Shown here: positions 1 through 9,688 of the stretch, in pieces
Layout: every line of letters starts with the position of its first letter
Numbering within the stretch: the stretch's first letter is position 1
Source: CAIMWS01 sp964409245
GTDB taxonomy: Bacteria > Verrucomicrobiota > Verrucomicrobiia > Limisphaerales > UBA1319
Length of the DNA: 64,000 nucleotides
Assembly (NCBI GenBank): GCA_964409245.1
Contig: CAYPCQ010000035.1
Coordinates: forward strand, 1-64,000
Direction: 5' to 3'
Position numbers and translations under genes: made by a program
Notes under the pieces: model-generated
Database searches by the model: none
The model's input: the letters and a program-made list of their open reading frames with translations, nothing else
What the model was told of the DNA's origin: nothing

Positions 1-27
1 GTCTGACTCCACTTTTTCGTCTCATAG

Positions 28-1236
28 AGTGTCAATCTATTCCAGGACGGGACCGAAACCATCCGCTTCGAATTCGCCTTCCTCGTTACGCCGGTGAAGC
101 CGCTCGACACCGCCAGCCACTTCCGCAGCCGCTATTATCACGCTTATGAGCCAGTCGAAAAAATCGCGGCCACCGGCGCCAACGTCATCAACATCCACCA
201 CGCCAACTGGATCAATCCCTTCATCAACTATCCTTTCATCGCGGTGCGTGCGATGCAGGATTATGTGCGCTCCGCCCACGCGCTGAATATGAAGGTGAAG
301 ATTTACTACACCGTCCGGGAACTCACCACCCGCGTGGCGGAGCTATGGGCGCTGCGGAGCCTGGGCAATGAAGTGCTGGCCCCGGGAGGGGGTGGGGGAT
401 ACCCGCCCTTGCAGGAGCACCTGGCGGAAAATTACACCCAAGCCTGGTACCAACCGTTGCCCACCGGGGATACCGACATCGCCGTGGTCACCAGCAGCTT
501 CAGCCGTTGGTATAATTATTACCTGGAAGGGCTGGCCTGGCTGCTGAAAAACGTGGAGATCGATGGCCTTTACACCGATGATGTCACCTTCGACCGGCAG
601 ATCATGAAGCGCGTGCGGAAGATTATGGATCGCACCCGCCCGGGATGCCTGATCGATTTGCATTCCAACACGGCGTTTTCCCATGGCCCCGCCAACCAGT
701 ATATGGAGTATTTCCCTTATATTGACCGGCTCTGGTTCGGGGAGAGCTTCAATTACGACGAATCCCCTGATTACTGGCTGACCGAGATCTCCGGCATCCC
801 CTTTGGGGTCATGGGCGAGATGCTGCAGAATGGAGGCAACCCCTGGCGGGGCATGATTTATGGCCTTACCACGCGCCTGCCATATTCGGGCGACCCGCGC
901 CCTTTGTGGAAGGTGTGGGACCAATTCGGCATCGACCGTGCCCGGATGCGCGGTTATTGGGATCCCGCTTGCCCGATCCGCACCGATTCACCAGAGGTGT
1001 TGGCCACTGCCTATATCCGGCCAGGTCGTGCCTTGGTGGCCGTGGCCAGTTGGGCCAAGGCGCCCGCTAAAGTCCAACTGCAAATAGACTGGCCCGCACT
1101 GGGCTTGGATCCCAAGAAAACCACCTGCCGCGCGCCGGCCATCGAAAATTTCCAGCCCGCCGAGGTCTTCGATCCGGGCAGCGGCATTCCGGTGGATCCG
1201 GGCAAAGGCTGGATGCTGATCCTCGAGGCTGAATGA
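28..1236 (+). CDS. DUF6067/GH123-like glycosidase-type protein, 5' truncated
   Basis: The frame is open from just after a TAG at 25-27. The first methionine-type codon is a GTG at 94, but the codons before it (reading ...FEFAFLVTPVKPLD) look like conserved protein, so GTG 94 is unlikely to be the true start and the N-terminal half is probably missing. The visible part resembles the TIM-barrel end of the DUF6067 family, which is related to GH123-type glycosidases: motifs include HFRSRYYH, NIHHANWINP, DGLYTDDVTF and LIDLHSN. A small beta-domain with TAYIRPGRALVAVASW follows at the end. It is probably secreted, but the signal region is not in the window. The GH36-like gene starts 27 bp downstream on the same strand, so both may share a transcript. 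Substrate unknown. The family call is by recall of motifs. Confidence 0.6.
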   Translation, partial: SVNLFQDGTETIRFEFAFLVTPVKPLDTASHFRSRYYHAYEPVEKIAATGANVINIHHANWINPFINYPFIAVRAMQDYVRSAHALNMKVKIYYTVRELTTRVAELWALRSLGNEVLAPGGGGGYPPLQEHLAENYTQAWYQPLPTGDTDIAVVTSSFSRWYNYYLEGLAWLLKNVEIDGLYTDDVTFDRQIMKRVRKIMDRTRPGCLIDLHSNTAFSHGPANQYMEYFPYIDRLWFGESFNYDESPDYWLTEISGIPFGVMGEMLQNGGNPWRGMIYGLTTRLPYSGDPRPLWKVWDQFGIDRARMRGYWDPACPIRTDSPEVLATAYIRPGRALVAVASWAKAPAKVQLQIDWPALGLDPKKTTCRAPAIENFQPAEVFDPGSGIPVDPGKGWMLILEAE

Positions 1237-1263
1237 CCGAGATTAATCCGATCTATTGACGTT

Positions 1264-4206
1264 ATGCAAAAATCCCTTGCTGCGATCCCCCTGAACCAGC
1301 GCGCGTTCCCTGTCGCCAAACATCCAGGAAGGCGCCTGGCATTCTCGCTGATCGCCGCGCTGACAACCTCGGTCTATGCCGCCAGCGTGTCGGCTGGCTC
1401 GGCGCTTCTGGATGATGCGCCTGCAGTCCCGACTGCCTGGCGTTTGGCCAATGAAAACCTTGAATTGAAGTTCAGGCTCGACGGCCATCATTTTGCGGCC
1501 AGCCAGTTGCTCAACAAACTTTCCGGCCGGACCATTCCCATTGCCCAGGACGGCTTTTCAATAGGCATTGAAGGCCGTGCCGCGTTGCGCGCCGCGGATT
1601 TCGTTTTTCAGGACGCCCGGCAGTCTGCGTTTGCGGGTGGCGTGCGGTTGACCGTTTCCTCCACCAACGCCGAGCCGGGAGTTTTCATGCAAATGATTTA
1701 CGAACTCGGCGACCACGACGCATTCATTCGCCGGCGCATGGAACTTCAGCCCACCCGGCCGCTGGCGCTGCGGGAGGTGGACATGTGGCGCGTGGGCTTT
1801 GCCGGCCAGTGTTCGTTTCAGGAGCAGGGAGTGCCGTTGTATCTTCAACTGGGTCCCGAGTGGAAATACACCGCGAAGCACCAGGGATTCGGATTCCCGG
1901 TTTTCATGGACGACACCTTTTGGGGGTTGGAATACCCGGCCGGTTACAATCATTACGAAAACGGCCTGATTACCCTGCGGCATTTTCCCGGCCGAATGGT
2001 CGCGGATCGGTTCATCAGCAAGACGGCTGTGCTGGGCGTGGCGGAGGCAGGCCAGGTGCCCACCCGGTTCCGCCAATACCTCGATTCGGTGATCGGCGTG
2101 CGCACCACGCCGCCATTGTTTTTCGCCTGGAAAACCTGGGTGACCGTAAATACGCCCAACGAAGCCAACTGCCTGGCGCTGATCGATCAATTCCGCCGGG
2201 AATTATTTACAGCCACCGGAGCGCGCCTGGATAGCTTTGCGCTCGATGATGGCTGGGACCGGAAGCCCAGCCTTTGGGAAATCGAGAAAGGCGCCTTCCC
2301 GAGGGGCTTCGAGCCGCTGCAAGCCGCCCTGCGGCCCATGAAAACCGGCCTGGGGCTTTGGATTTCGCCGTGCAGCGGCTACGATCACGCGGGCTGGCTG
2401 GCCGCCAATAAAGGCTATCTCAAGAACGCCTGGGATTGGCTGCTTTGCATGTCTGATCCCAATTACCGGCGCGACATGACGGAAGCGGTGACGAGCCTCA
2501 TCAAGAAACACAATGTCAACTACGTCAAATTCGACGCCTTTTGCGCCCCCTGCGACTCGCCCGGCCATGCCCATCACTTGCTGGATAACTTCGCCAAAGA
2601 GGCGAACACGGATGCCTACCTGGAACTTCAGGCCGCCCTGCGCCGTGCCCAGCCGGGAATCTTCATCAATATCACCACGGGCACCTGGCTCAGCCCGTGG
2701 TGGCTGCAGCATGCCGATGCGGTGTGGGATGAGGTTTATGATGGCTGGTCCCCCGCCATTGCGCCCACACCCGAGCGCACTTACAGCCAGATCACCGACC
2801 GCGACGCCGTTTTCCGCAAGCGCTGCCGGGAGAATCCCTGGTTCCCGATCGAGGCGGTGGAGAACCTGGGCATTTGGACGCAGAATTACGAATACATCGA
2901 TGAGCAGATCATGACGATCCTGGCGCGTGGCTGCCGTCTGATCAGCTTCTATGTGCCCATACCCCAAGGCGCTCATGCCCAGCGGGACTGGCAATTCTAC
3001 GGCTCGGCCATCAATTGGGCCAGGCACCATGCGGAGACATTGGTGCACACCCGCCTGATCCTGGGTGATCCGCTGCGCCTCGAACCTTATGGTTATGCCC
3101 ATTTCCTGGATGGGCGCGGCATTCTCGTGCTGCGCAATCCGTTCGTCCAGCCGCGGAAGGTCCGCGTCAAACTCGAGGCCGCAACGGGCTGGGAGCGCTC
3201 GGGCCCTGGCCAGGATGGCCGGCAGCCGCTGGTGGCCCAAATCGTTTACCCTTATCACCAAACCCTGCCTTTCCTCCTGCACTACGGGGATGAATTGCCG
3301 GTTGAATTAAGCGCTTACGAAATGCTGGTACTCGAACTGGCCCCCTTGGACAAGGCCAGTCCGGTTGTGTTGGGGCCGCGCGCCCAGGAGATGGAGCGAT
3401 TGGGTGGCCGCGTCAGCTATGCGGTTCATGGCCAACCCGGTGAAGCGCACCAGGTAACGATCCCCGGTGTGGCTCCCCGCGCGGCCCAATGGAACGGCCG
3501 CCCAATCCCTGTTCAAAACACTCCCGAGGGTTGCCGGCTGTCGCTCACCAGCGAAGCAGCCCGGCAGGCTTGCCAGGCGGCGGAGGCCAGGCTCGGGATC
3601 CAAACCAAAGACCAGATCCGCAAATCATTTGGCCGCTGTGTGGTCACCGTGCCGGAAGGTATCAAAGCCTCCATGCATTTGGTTTGGGCGAATCCACAGT
3701 TCGCTCAGCCTCCTCCCGCGCGCTTCACCGATACCGCCCATGGGTTCCGCCTTATCGATGACGCTGCCGAAAAAGCGGTTCTCCAAAAGCAGGCCGAGCG
3801 CCTGCGGGCGGTCAAGCCGGTTTGCACAGCCAGGATCAATGGCCAGCCGGTGAAGGTGAAGGTATCCGATTCCAAATTATTCCACCCTGAAAATGTGGGG
3901 GATCACCGCATGTACGCCGAATTCCCGCCCGCACCCTGGGTGTGGTTCCAATTCGACCTTCCCCCTGGAACCAATGAGGTGCGGCTGGCCGTCGAATGCC
4001 CCCAAAGCGAGGCACCTGAGGCCAGGGCCGGACTGGGCTGGTGGTTGTGGGCTGAAAATCCCCTGCCCGCTGGCAAGCTCGACTTGGCCTATGACACCCC
4101 GCTGCCCGCTGCCACGCCCCGGCCATGGCCCATGCCATTGCGCCAGGATCGGCAACGGGAAATTATCACCTTGCAGCCCTTGGCGGGATTTTCACCCCGG
4201 GATTAG
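1264..4206 (+). CDS. Secreted GH36/clan-D alpha-galactosidase-like glycoside hydrolase
   Basis: A 980-residue protein with a long charged N-terminus followed by a hydrophobic stretch (RRLAFSLIAALTTSVYAAS), consistent with export. An N-terminal beta-sandwich (about residues 50-270) precedes a TIM barrel with the clan-D signatures FFAWKTWVTVNTP, LDSFALDDGWD, GLWISPCSG and NYVKFDAFC. D424 in the last motif is at the place of the catalytic nucleophile in GH27/GH36/GH31 enzymes. The barrel ends near residue 610 and about 370 residues of beta-rich accessory domains follow. GH36 enzymes release terminal alpha-galactose or related sugars. Which sugar this one acts on cannot be read from the sequence, and the usual acid/base motif was not identified. 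It lies 27 bp after the truncated glycosidase-like gene, suggesting co-transcription. Confidence 0.75.
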   Translation: MQKSLAAIPLNQRAFPVAKHPGRRLAFSLIAALTTSVYAASVSAGSALLDDAPAVPTAWRLANENLELKFRLDGHHFAASQLLNKLSGRTIPIAQDGFSIGIEGRAALRAADFVFQDARQSAFAGGVRLTVSSTNAEPGVFMQMIYELGDHDAFIRRRMELQPTRPLALREVDMWRVGFAGQCSFQEQGVPLYLQLGPEWKYTAKHQGFGFPVFMDDTFWGLEYPAGYNHYENGLITLRHFPGRMVADRFISKTAVLGVAEAGQVPTRFRQYLDSVIGVRTTPPLFFAWKTWVTVNTPNEANCLALIDQFRRELFTATGARLDSFALDDGWDRKPSLWEIEKGAFPRGFEPLQAALRPMKTGLGLWISPCSGYDHAGWLAANKGYLKNAWDWLLCMSDPNYRRDMTEAVTSLIKKHNVNYVKFDAFCAPCDSPGHAHHLLDNFAKEANTDAYLELQAALRRAQPGIFINITTGTWLSPWWLQHADAVWDEVYDGWSPAIAPTPERTYSQITDRDAVFRKRCRENPWFPIEAVENLGIWTQNYEYIDEQIMTILARGCRLISFYVPIPQGAHAQRDWQFYGSAINWARHHAETLVHTRLILGDPLRLEPYGYAHFLDGRGILVLRNPFVQPRKVRVKLEAATGWERSGPGQDGRQPLVAQIVYPYHQTLPFLLHYGDELPVELSAYEMLVLELAPLDKASPVVLGPRAQEMERLGGRVSYAVHGQPGEAHQVTIPGVAPRAAQWNGRPIPVQNTPEGCRLSLTSEAARQACQAAEARLGIQTKDQIRKSFGRCVVTVPEGIKASMHLVWANPQFAQPPPARFTDTAHGFRLIDDAAEKAVLQKQAERLRAVKPVCTARINGQPVKVKVSDSKLFHPENVGDHRMYAEFPPAPWVWFQFDLPPGTNEVRLAVECPQSEAPEARAGLGWWLWAENPLPAGKLDLAYDTPLPAATPRPWPMPLRQDRQREIITLQPLAGFSPRD

Positions 4207-4328
4207 CCGAGGCACATTCCGGGGGGGGACGTTCCCATTGCGGTGCCCGCACCAAGACCACCGCACGGGGATTGGTCCTTGTTCCCCGCGTCCTCTCCGG
4301 ATGCAATCGATGCGTCTCAGGCGGCCGA

Positions 4329-6824
4329 TTATTTCACGCTATTAACGGGCTTGATGAACCGCAGCTCTGGCTGATCCTGGGCGGCTTCAATGGCCCGGAT
4401 GGCATCCTTGACGGCGTTGACTCTTTGGTTGTTAAGTTCGCCAGCGGGAAACTCTCCTTTTTTGCACTGATCGTTGAGTTGATCGATCAATTCTTTGAGC
4501 CCGGGCAACGCTTCCCGCGCCGCGGCGCCATAGGTAATCAATTCTTTCATGATGACCCCGGTTCGGCTTTCACTCCCATGACCGCCCTGGGTTTTTGCGA
4601 AACGGACCCCGGCTTCAATCCCCTCCTTGAAGTGGTATTTTGTCAGCGCTTTGAATCCCCCCATGCGGATCTCGTTGCCGAACATCGTGTCCGCCGGGCA
4701 GGGTGTTAAAACGGCCGCCAAAATCTCCGGCGCCAGCGCTTGCACATCTTCCACGCTCAACTGGTTTTCAAAAGTGCCTCTCAGCCGCATCCTCGCCATC
4801 CCATCCGCGTTTTGGGAGACAGCCCGGATGGCGGGATACAATAGATGGGTGTCCACCCCTTTAATGGAATTCCTCATCAAACCGCTGAACAAAGCTTCCG
4901 CCAATTCCCCCTGCGCGAGTTGCACCGGATCGGCCCAGGGAACCGGTTGCATGGCCTCTGCCGTATCGGCCACCGCCTGGAGCATGGCGGGCAGGACGGG
5001 CCGGGCGGCATCCCGCATTCTCTTAAGCGCCTCCGCTGCCTTCAGCCGCAGCCAGCGGTCATCGTGTTTCAGGAGCCGCAGCAGCACCGGCAGCGCGTCA
5101 GTATTCTTGATGTATCCGAGCGCTTCGCACGCGCCCTGGCGCACGTGTGCATCCTGGCCTTCCGCCAGGGCGATCAGTTGGGGGACCATGGCCTTCGCCT
5201 CTGGGCGCGCAGCCAATTCCTCAGCGGCCCAGCCACGCACGACTGGCGACCAATCGCCAAAAGCCCCCACCAATTCCCCGGCGCTCATTTTCTTGCGGTC
5301 CAAATCGAACCGCCCGGAAGCGATGGCTTCCGCAGCCTCCTTTTTGCCCAGCCAATTTGCCTGGTTCGCCTCTTTTCCTGTGAGGTGGAGTTTTTTCAGC
5401 GGCAGGGAATAGGTTAGCACATAAGTGGCGGCCGGGCTTAAGTCGTTATAGCTGCTCGCTCCGTAATAGGTGTCATCGTCCGTGCGGCCGGCGCCATATT
5501 GCTCCCCTCCATCATAAGTGAAAGAGCCATCGCAGCGCCGTACGAGGTCGAAATGCCAGGAGGCCGCCTTGAAAAAGGCTGCCACGGCGTCTGGCCCCCC
5601 GGCGTTGGCGCCCAAGGCACCCCACAGGTAGCTGAAACCTTGCCCGGTGTGGCCATATTCGCGGTTTGCATACCCGGCTGTTGACATCATCGCGAAAAAC
5701 CGGGTGGCCTCAGGCTGGTTGCCTTGCAGTGCGAAGAGCAGCGCGGTCATGGCATTCTTGCCGTTATTCTCGTGATAGGGCCAGGGCAGGTGTTCACCAT
5801 AAGGAATCCCCCCCTTGTCCACATAGTATCCGAAAAACTTGGAAGCTCGTTCGATCGCTGGGTCTATCTCGGGATCCTTCACTCCGCACTTTTTCCCCAT
5901 CACAATGGCGATATTGCCCACCAGGCCCGCCGCATTGACCGGGCCGTAGGGGGGAATTGACCCATGAAGCTGGCCGTCGGGAGTGCGCATGGAAATGCCG
6001 TGGCCGAAAGTCCCATACATGCTTTGCCCCTTGGCGAGGGTGATGGTGTATTCGCTGATGGCGTGCAGCACCTCCTGGTCGCCCGTGAGAAGATAGTATT
6101 CGCTGAGGAACAGGTTGCGGTATCCCCAGTCCCAAACCACCATCCCGTCCCGCAATTCCAATTTCAAACTCTTGGGGGCCATTTTGCGCGCGAAATCCCG
6201 CACGCGAGGGAGGTAATCAGGATTGCCGGAGGCCATCAACGCGAGCCCATTCACCGCTCCACACCAGTCTTCTCTCAGCGGTTCCCGCTCCAGCGCTTTG
6301 CAGGCATCGTCAAAGATCCGCTTCGACTTGGGGCAATCATAGGGAGCAGTGGCGCTATAGGCGCCCAAGGCTTTCAGCGTGAGCTGCACTTCCTCGGTGC
6401 GGCCCGCGCGCCAGCGGGTCAGTTTCAGGAGGCCATCATTGGTGGTCTGTTCCGCTTTCTGGATGGCCCTGGCCAGGCTATGCCGCGCGTCATCGGTGAA
6501 AAGTGAACCTTCCACTCCCAAAATCACATCGTTGACCGTCATGATGCCCGAGGCGGGCGAGTTGGCGCCCACATGGGTGACCAGAATCTGGCGGCTCGCG
6601 GTCGTGGTCCGGCCTTGGGCGCTATCCAGGAATCCCGCCGGCTTCGTGTAAATCCACCCGCGCAGCCCGGTTGGCCCCAAATTGTAAGTCTGGTTGCGGT
6701 CAACGCCTCTGGTTTCGCCCTTGGTCAAATCCGGCGGCAAACTGGCTCCCGCGGCCGATAGATTTAAGGCCGCCACCCAGGCCGCCATGAGCCACCCGGC
6801 TATAATGCAGTTTAGATTATTCAT
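4329..6824 (-). CDS. DUF6288-like secreted protein with PDZ and HEAT repeats
   Basis: An 831-residue protein with an N-terminal signal peptide (about 27 residues). The segment YNLGPTGLRGWI next to a PDZ-like region (LVTHVGANSPASGIMTVNDVILGVEG split around residues 75-110) is typical of the planctomycete/verrucomicrobial DUF6288 family. The middle (about 150-500) looks like an alpha/alpha toroid, as in lyases and terpenoid cyclases, with GYANREYGHTGQGFSYLWG. Residues about 540-620 are HEAT repeats (AHVRQGACEALGYI, RWLRLKAAEALKRM). No catalytic function is established for the family. The gene is divergent from the metalloprotease gene, with 115 bp between the starts for both promoters, and converges on the GH36-like gene. 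Confidence 0.7.
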   Translation of the reverse strand: MNNLNCIIAGWLMAAWVAALNLSAAGASLPPDLTKGETRGVDRNQTYNLGPTGLRGWIYTKPAGFLDSAQGRTTTASRQILVTHVGANSPASGIMTVNDVILGVEGSLFTDDARHSLARAIQKAEQTTNDGLLKLTRWRAGRTEEVQLTLKALGAYSATAPYDCPKSKRIFDDACKALEREPLREDWCGAVNGLALMASGNPDYLPRVRDFARKMAPKSLKLELRDGMVVWDWGYRNLFLSEYYLLTGDQEVLHAISEYTITLAKGQSMYGTFGHGISMRTPDGQLHGSIPPYGPVNAAGLVGNIAIVMGKKCGVKDPEIDPAIERASKFFGYYVDKGGIPYGEHLPWPYHENNGKNAMTALLFALQGNQPEATRFFAMMSTAGYANREYGHTGQGFSYLWGALGANAGGPDAVAAFFKAASWHFDLVRRCDGSFTYDGGEQYGAGRTDDDTYYGASSYNDLSPAATYVLTYSLPLKKLHLTGKEANQANWLGKKEAAEAIASGRFDLDRKKMSAGELVGAFGDWSPVVRGWAAEELAARPEAKAMVPQLIALAEGQDAHVRQGACEALGYIKNTDALPVLLRLLKHDDRWLRLKAAEALKRMRDAARPVLPAMLQAVADTAEAMQPVPWADPVQLAQGELAEALFSGLMRNSIKGVDTHLLYPAIRAVSQNADGMARMRLRGTFENQLSVEDVQALAPEILAAVLTPCPADTMFGNEIRMGGFKALTKYHFKEGIEAGVRFAKTQGGHGSESRTGVIMKELITYGAAAREALPGLKELIDQLNDQCKKGEFPAGELNNQRVNAVKDAIRAIEAAQDQPELRFIKPVNSVK

Positions 6825-6939
6825 ATTACATCTCGCTTGGAGATCATTTTATCCAACTTGGCAGCCATAGCCACATTAATTGGCAGTCAGTCCTCCATTT
6901 TGCTTTCCCCGGATGGCTGAAAGCGTTATGGGTGGATTC

Positions 6940-9366
6940 ATGAAAGTTGCCAGATTGCTTTTTACCGGTTTGATCGCGAATGTGTTATGGCTGACGCCGT
7001 GGAATGCCTCCATGGCGGCGGAAGAAAGTGCGGCTCCGAAACCCTCAGGCGAAACGAAGGAGAAAAAGGAGGAGCCCAAGGAGCCCAAGAAAATCAAGTC
7101 TTACGACGAAATCATCACCAAGGAAGCCGTTACCAAGGCCGGATTGTTCCGCGTGCACCGCATCAGTGACAAGCTGTTTTACGAGATTCCGGTCAGCGCC
7201 TTGAACACCGACCTGCTTTGGGTGACCCAGATCGCTGAAACCACTGCGGGCAGTTCCTATGCGGGCATGCCGGTTCGCGACCTTGTGGTGCGCTGGGAAC
7301 AGAAGGAAGACCGCATCCTGCTGCGCCAGGTGCGCTTCCAGATCCGTGCCGAAACCAAGGATCCGATCGCCGAGGCGGTCGAAGCCTCGAACCTGGCGCC
7401 GATCATGAAGCTCTTTGAGGTCAAGGCTTACGGCAAGGACAAGGCTCCGGTGATCGAAGTCACCGACCTGTTCACGAAGGAAGTCCCCGAGTTCAGCGCG
7501 CGCCGCGCCCTCAGCGCCGGGGCTTTGGATGGCGGCCGCACGCTCATCGAGCAGGTCAAGGCGTTTGCCCAGAATATCGAAGTGACCGTCCTGGCCACCT
7601 TTGCCCCGGGTGGGGCGCCCGGCCGGGATGGCGATTCCAGTTCCAGCGGCATTACTGCGACTTTGCACCACAGCATGGTCAGATTGCCTGAAAAGCCTAT
7701 GAAACCGCGGATTTTCGATTCCCGGGTTGGTTTCTTCACGGTCGGCTTCACCGATTACGCGGACGATAAGGACCACGCCGCCCGGCAGGTGCAATACATC
7801 ACGCGCTGGCGCCTGGAAAAGAAAAACCCGGAGGCGGAGTTTTCCGAACCGGTGAAACCGATAGTTTTTTACGTCGGGCGTGAAGTGCCAAAAAAATGGC
7901 AATCCTACGTCAAGGCAGGCATTGAAATGTGGCAACCCGCCTTTGAAGCCGCGGGATTCAAGAATGCCATCCTGGGCAAGTATGCTCCCGATGTGCACGA
8001 GGATCCCGATTGGGATCCCGAAGACGCCCGCATCTCATCCGTGCGCTGGCTGCCCTCGACTATCGAAAACGCTTTCGGGCCGCACGTGCATGACCCGCGC
8101 ACCGGGGAAATCCTGGAGGCTGATATCCGGATTTATCATAACGTGCAGAAATTGGCCCGCGATTGGTATTTTGTGCAGGCTTCGGCTTGTGATAAACGCG
8201 CCCAGAAGCTGCCCATGCCCGATGCTTTGATCGGCGAGTTGATCCAGTTCGTGGTGGCCCATGAGGTTGGGCATTCCCTGGGATTTCCCCACAACATGAA
8301 AGCCTCCGCACTGGTCACCATCGAGCAATTGCGCAATCCGGAATGGACCCGGAAAAACGGCACGGCCGCTTCCATCATGGATTATGCCCGTTTCAACTAC
8401 GTGGCCCAGCCGGGTGATGATGCAGCCTTGATGCCCCGCATCGGACCCTATGACCTCTTCGCCACCACCTGGGGTTACCGTCAATATCGCTCGGAGGCTG
8501 ATGAGAAAGCGGGCCAGGAGAAATGGGTCAAGCGCCAGGTGGCCGAACCGCTGTGCCGTTTCGGCGGTCCAAATCCCGCCGTGGATTCCACCCAGCAAAC
8601 CGAAGACTTGGGATCCAACGCCGTGGAAGCCACCGCGCTCGGCCTGAAAAACTTGGAGCGTATTGCTGGTTTCCTCGTCGAAGCCACCTGTCAGGAAGGC
8701 AAGGATTATGAACTGCTCTCCAACATGTTCGATTCGCTCCTGGGGCAGTGGTCCCGCGAAATGGTGCACGTGGCCAATGTGGTCGGCGGGGTGAATGAGA
8801 TCAACCTCTACTACGGCGATGCCACCCAGCGATTCTTCCCTAACGATCCCCAGTATCAGCAGGCAGCGGTGGATTTCCTGGTCCGGAACGCCTTTGCCAC
8901 ACCCGGATTATTCACCCGCAAAGATGTTGTCCTGCGGTTGACTGCCAGCGGGGTGGGGGAACGATTGCTGGGCGCGCAAAGGCGGTTGATCAACGTGCTG
9001 CTGGATTCCTCGCGCATTCAGCGCATGACTGAGCACGCGCAAGGTGAGAAAGCCTTCCTCCCTGCCCACCTGTTCAAGGCTTTGCGACAAGGCATATTCA
9101 ACGAATTGGACAAAGCAGATCTGGCTGTTGACCATTACCGCCGCAACCTTCAGCGCGCATTTGTTCAGGAATGGTCTGAATCGCTGCTCAAGCCCGCCAT
9201 TGACTCCGATCTTCCGGCGCTGGCCCGCTCTGAATTGAAGACGCTTGGCGCATCCCTTTCCGCCAGTTTGGACAAGACCGATAATCCGGAGATCCAGGCG
9301 CATTTGAGGGATCTCAAGGCCAGGATTGATCTCGCTCTGGATCCTCGTGGCCGGCCGGATAAATAA
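6940..9366 (+). CDS. Secreted zinc-dependent metalloprotease (DUF5117/DUF4953 type)
   Basis: The frame is open from a TTG at 6880, but ATG 6940 is chosen because it is followed directly by a normal signal peptide (MKVARLLFTGLIANVLW...MAA). The protein is 808 residues. After a charged Lys/Glu linker comes the DUF5117-like domain (about 90-300), then a metallopeptidase domain with HEVGHSLGFPHN at 441-452: H441, H445 and H451 as zinc ligands and E442 as the base, the extended HExxHxxGxxH pattern of metzincins. The C-terminal ~250 residues are helical (DUF4953-like). Homologues are secreted or periplasmic proteases common in Bacteroidota, Planctomycetota and Verrucomicrobiota; their substrates are unknown. 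A hairpin 84 bp after the stop may end transcription. Confidence 0.85.
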   Translation: MKVARLLFTGLIANVLWLTPWNASMAAEESAAPKPSGETKEKKEEPKEPKKIKSYDEIITKEAVTKAGLFRVHRISDKLFYEIPVSALNTDLLWVTQIAETTAGSSYAGMPVRDLVVRWEQKEDRILLRQVRFQIRAETKDPIAEAVEASNLAPIMKLFEVKAYGKDKAPVIEVTDLFTKEVPEFSARRALSAGALDGGRTLIEQVKAFAQNIEVTVLATFAPGGAPGRDGDSSSSGITATLHHSMVRLPEKPMKPRIFDSRVGFFTVGFTDYADDKDHAARQVQYITRWRLEKKNPEAEFSEPVKPIVFYVGREVPKKWQSYVKAGIEMWQPAFEAAGFKNAILGKYAPDVHEDPDWDPEDARISSVRWLPSTIENAFGPHVHDPRTGEILEADIRIYHNVQKLARDWYFVQASACDKRAQKLPMPDALIGELIQFVVAHEVGHSLGFPHNMKASALVTIEQLRNPEWTRKNGTAASIMDYARFNYVAQPGDDAALMPRIGPYDLFATTWGYRQYRSEADEKAGQEKWVKRQVAEPLCRFGGPNPAVDSTQQTEDLGSNAVEATALGLKNLERIAGFLVEATCQEGKDYELLSNMFDSLLGQWSREMVHVANVVGGVNEINLYYGDATQRFFPNDPQYQQAAVDFLVRNAFATPGLFTRKDVVLRLTASGVGERLLGAQRRLINVLLDSSRIQRMTEHAQGEKAFLPAHLFKALRQGIFNELDKADLAVDHYRRNLQRAFVQEWSESLLKPAIDSDLPALARSELKTLGASLSASLDKTDNPEIQAHLRDLKARIDLALDPRGRPDK

Positions 9367-9688
9367 ACATTGTTAGGCCCGTGAACCAGGGCAACGGGGC
9401 AGCTGGACTGCCAAAACTTGGGGTGGCTGCCCCACTGAAACTGATGCTGCAACCCCTCTCCATCGCCAAGTGGAGAGGGTTGCCGCTTTTGAAGTGGTTC
9501 GTCCATCGGGCTGTTCCCTCCCTCGGGGTTTCGGGGGCAAATGCATGGCAAACCGCCGGATTCGTGCCCCTTCAAACTTGCCAAACCATCGATTTTACCG
9601 AATATTGCTTAATGAAGGAATTTAACTGCTCTAATGAACGAGTGGTATCTGTCAGCCAAGCCAGGCTATCGGCAAGGCGTGAACGCTC
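9367..9688. other. 322-bp intergenic region with two hairpins
   Basis: Between the metalloprotease gene and the giant repeat protein. It holds an 8-bp perfect inverted repeat (GGGGCAGC at 9396-9403 with GCTGCCCC at 9426-9433) and then a 12-bp stem with one bulge (9450-9482). No open frame with convincing protein character, no tRNA and no clear promoter were seen. Confidence 0.5.
9450..9482 (+). terminator. Possible terminator hairpin after metalloprotease gene
   Basis: CAACCCCTCTCCA pairs with TGGAGAGGGTTG around an 8-nt loop, with a single bulged C. It is followed by CCGCTTTTG, only a short T run, so factor-independent termination is plausible but not certain. Confidence 0.4.

Noticed and set aside
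2203..3282. 359-codon open frame on the minus strand inside the GH36-like gene
   Set aside because: Antisense shadow of a strongly supported glycosidase; low-complexity composition and no domain.
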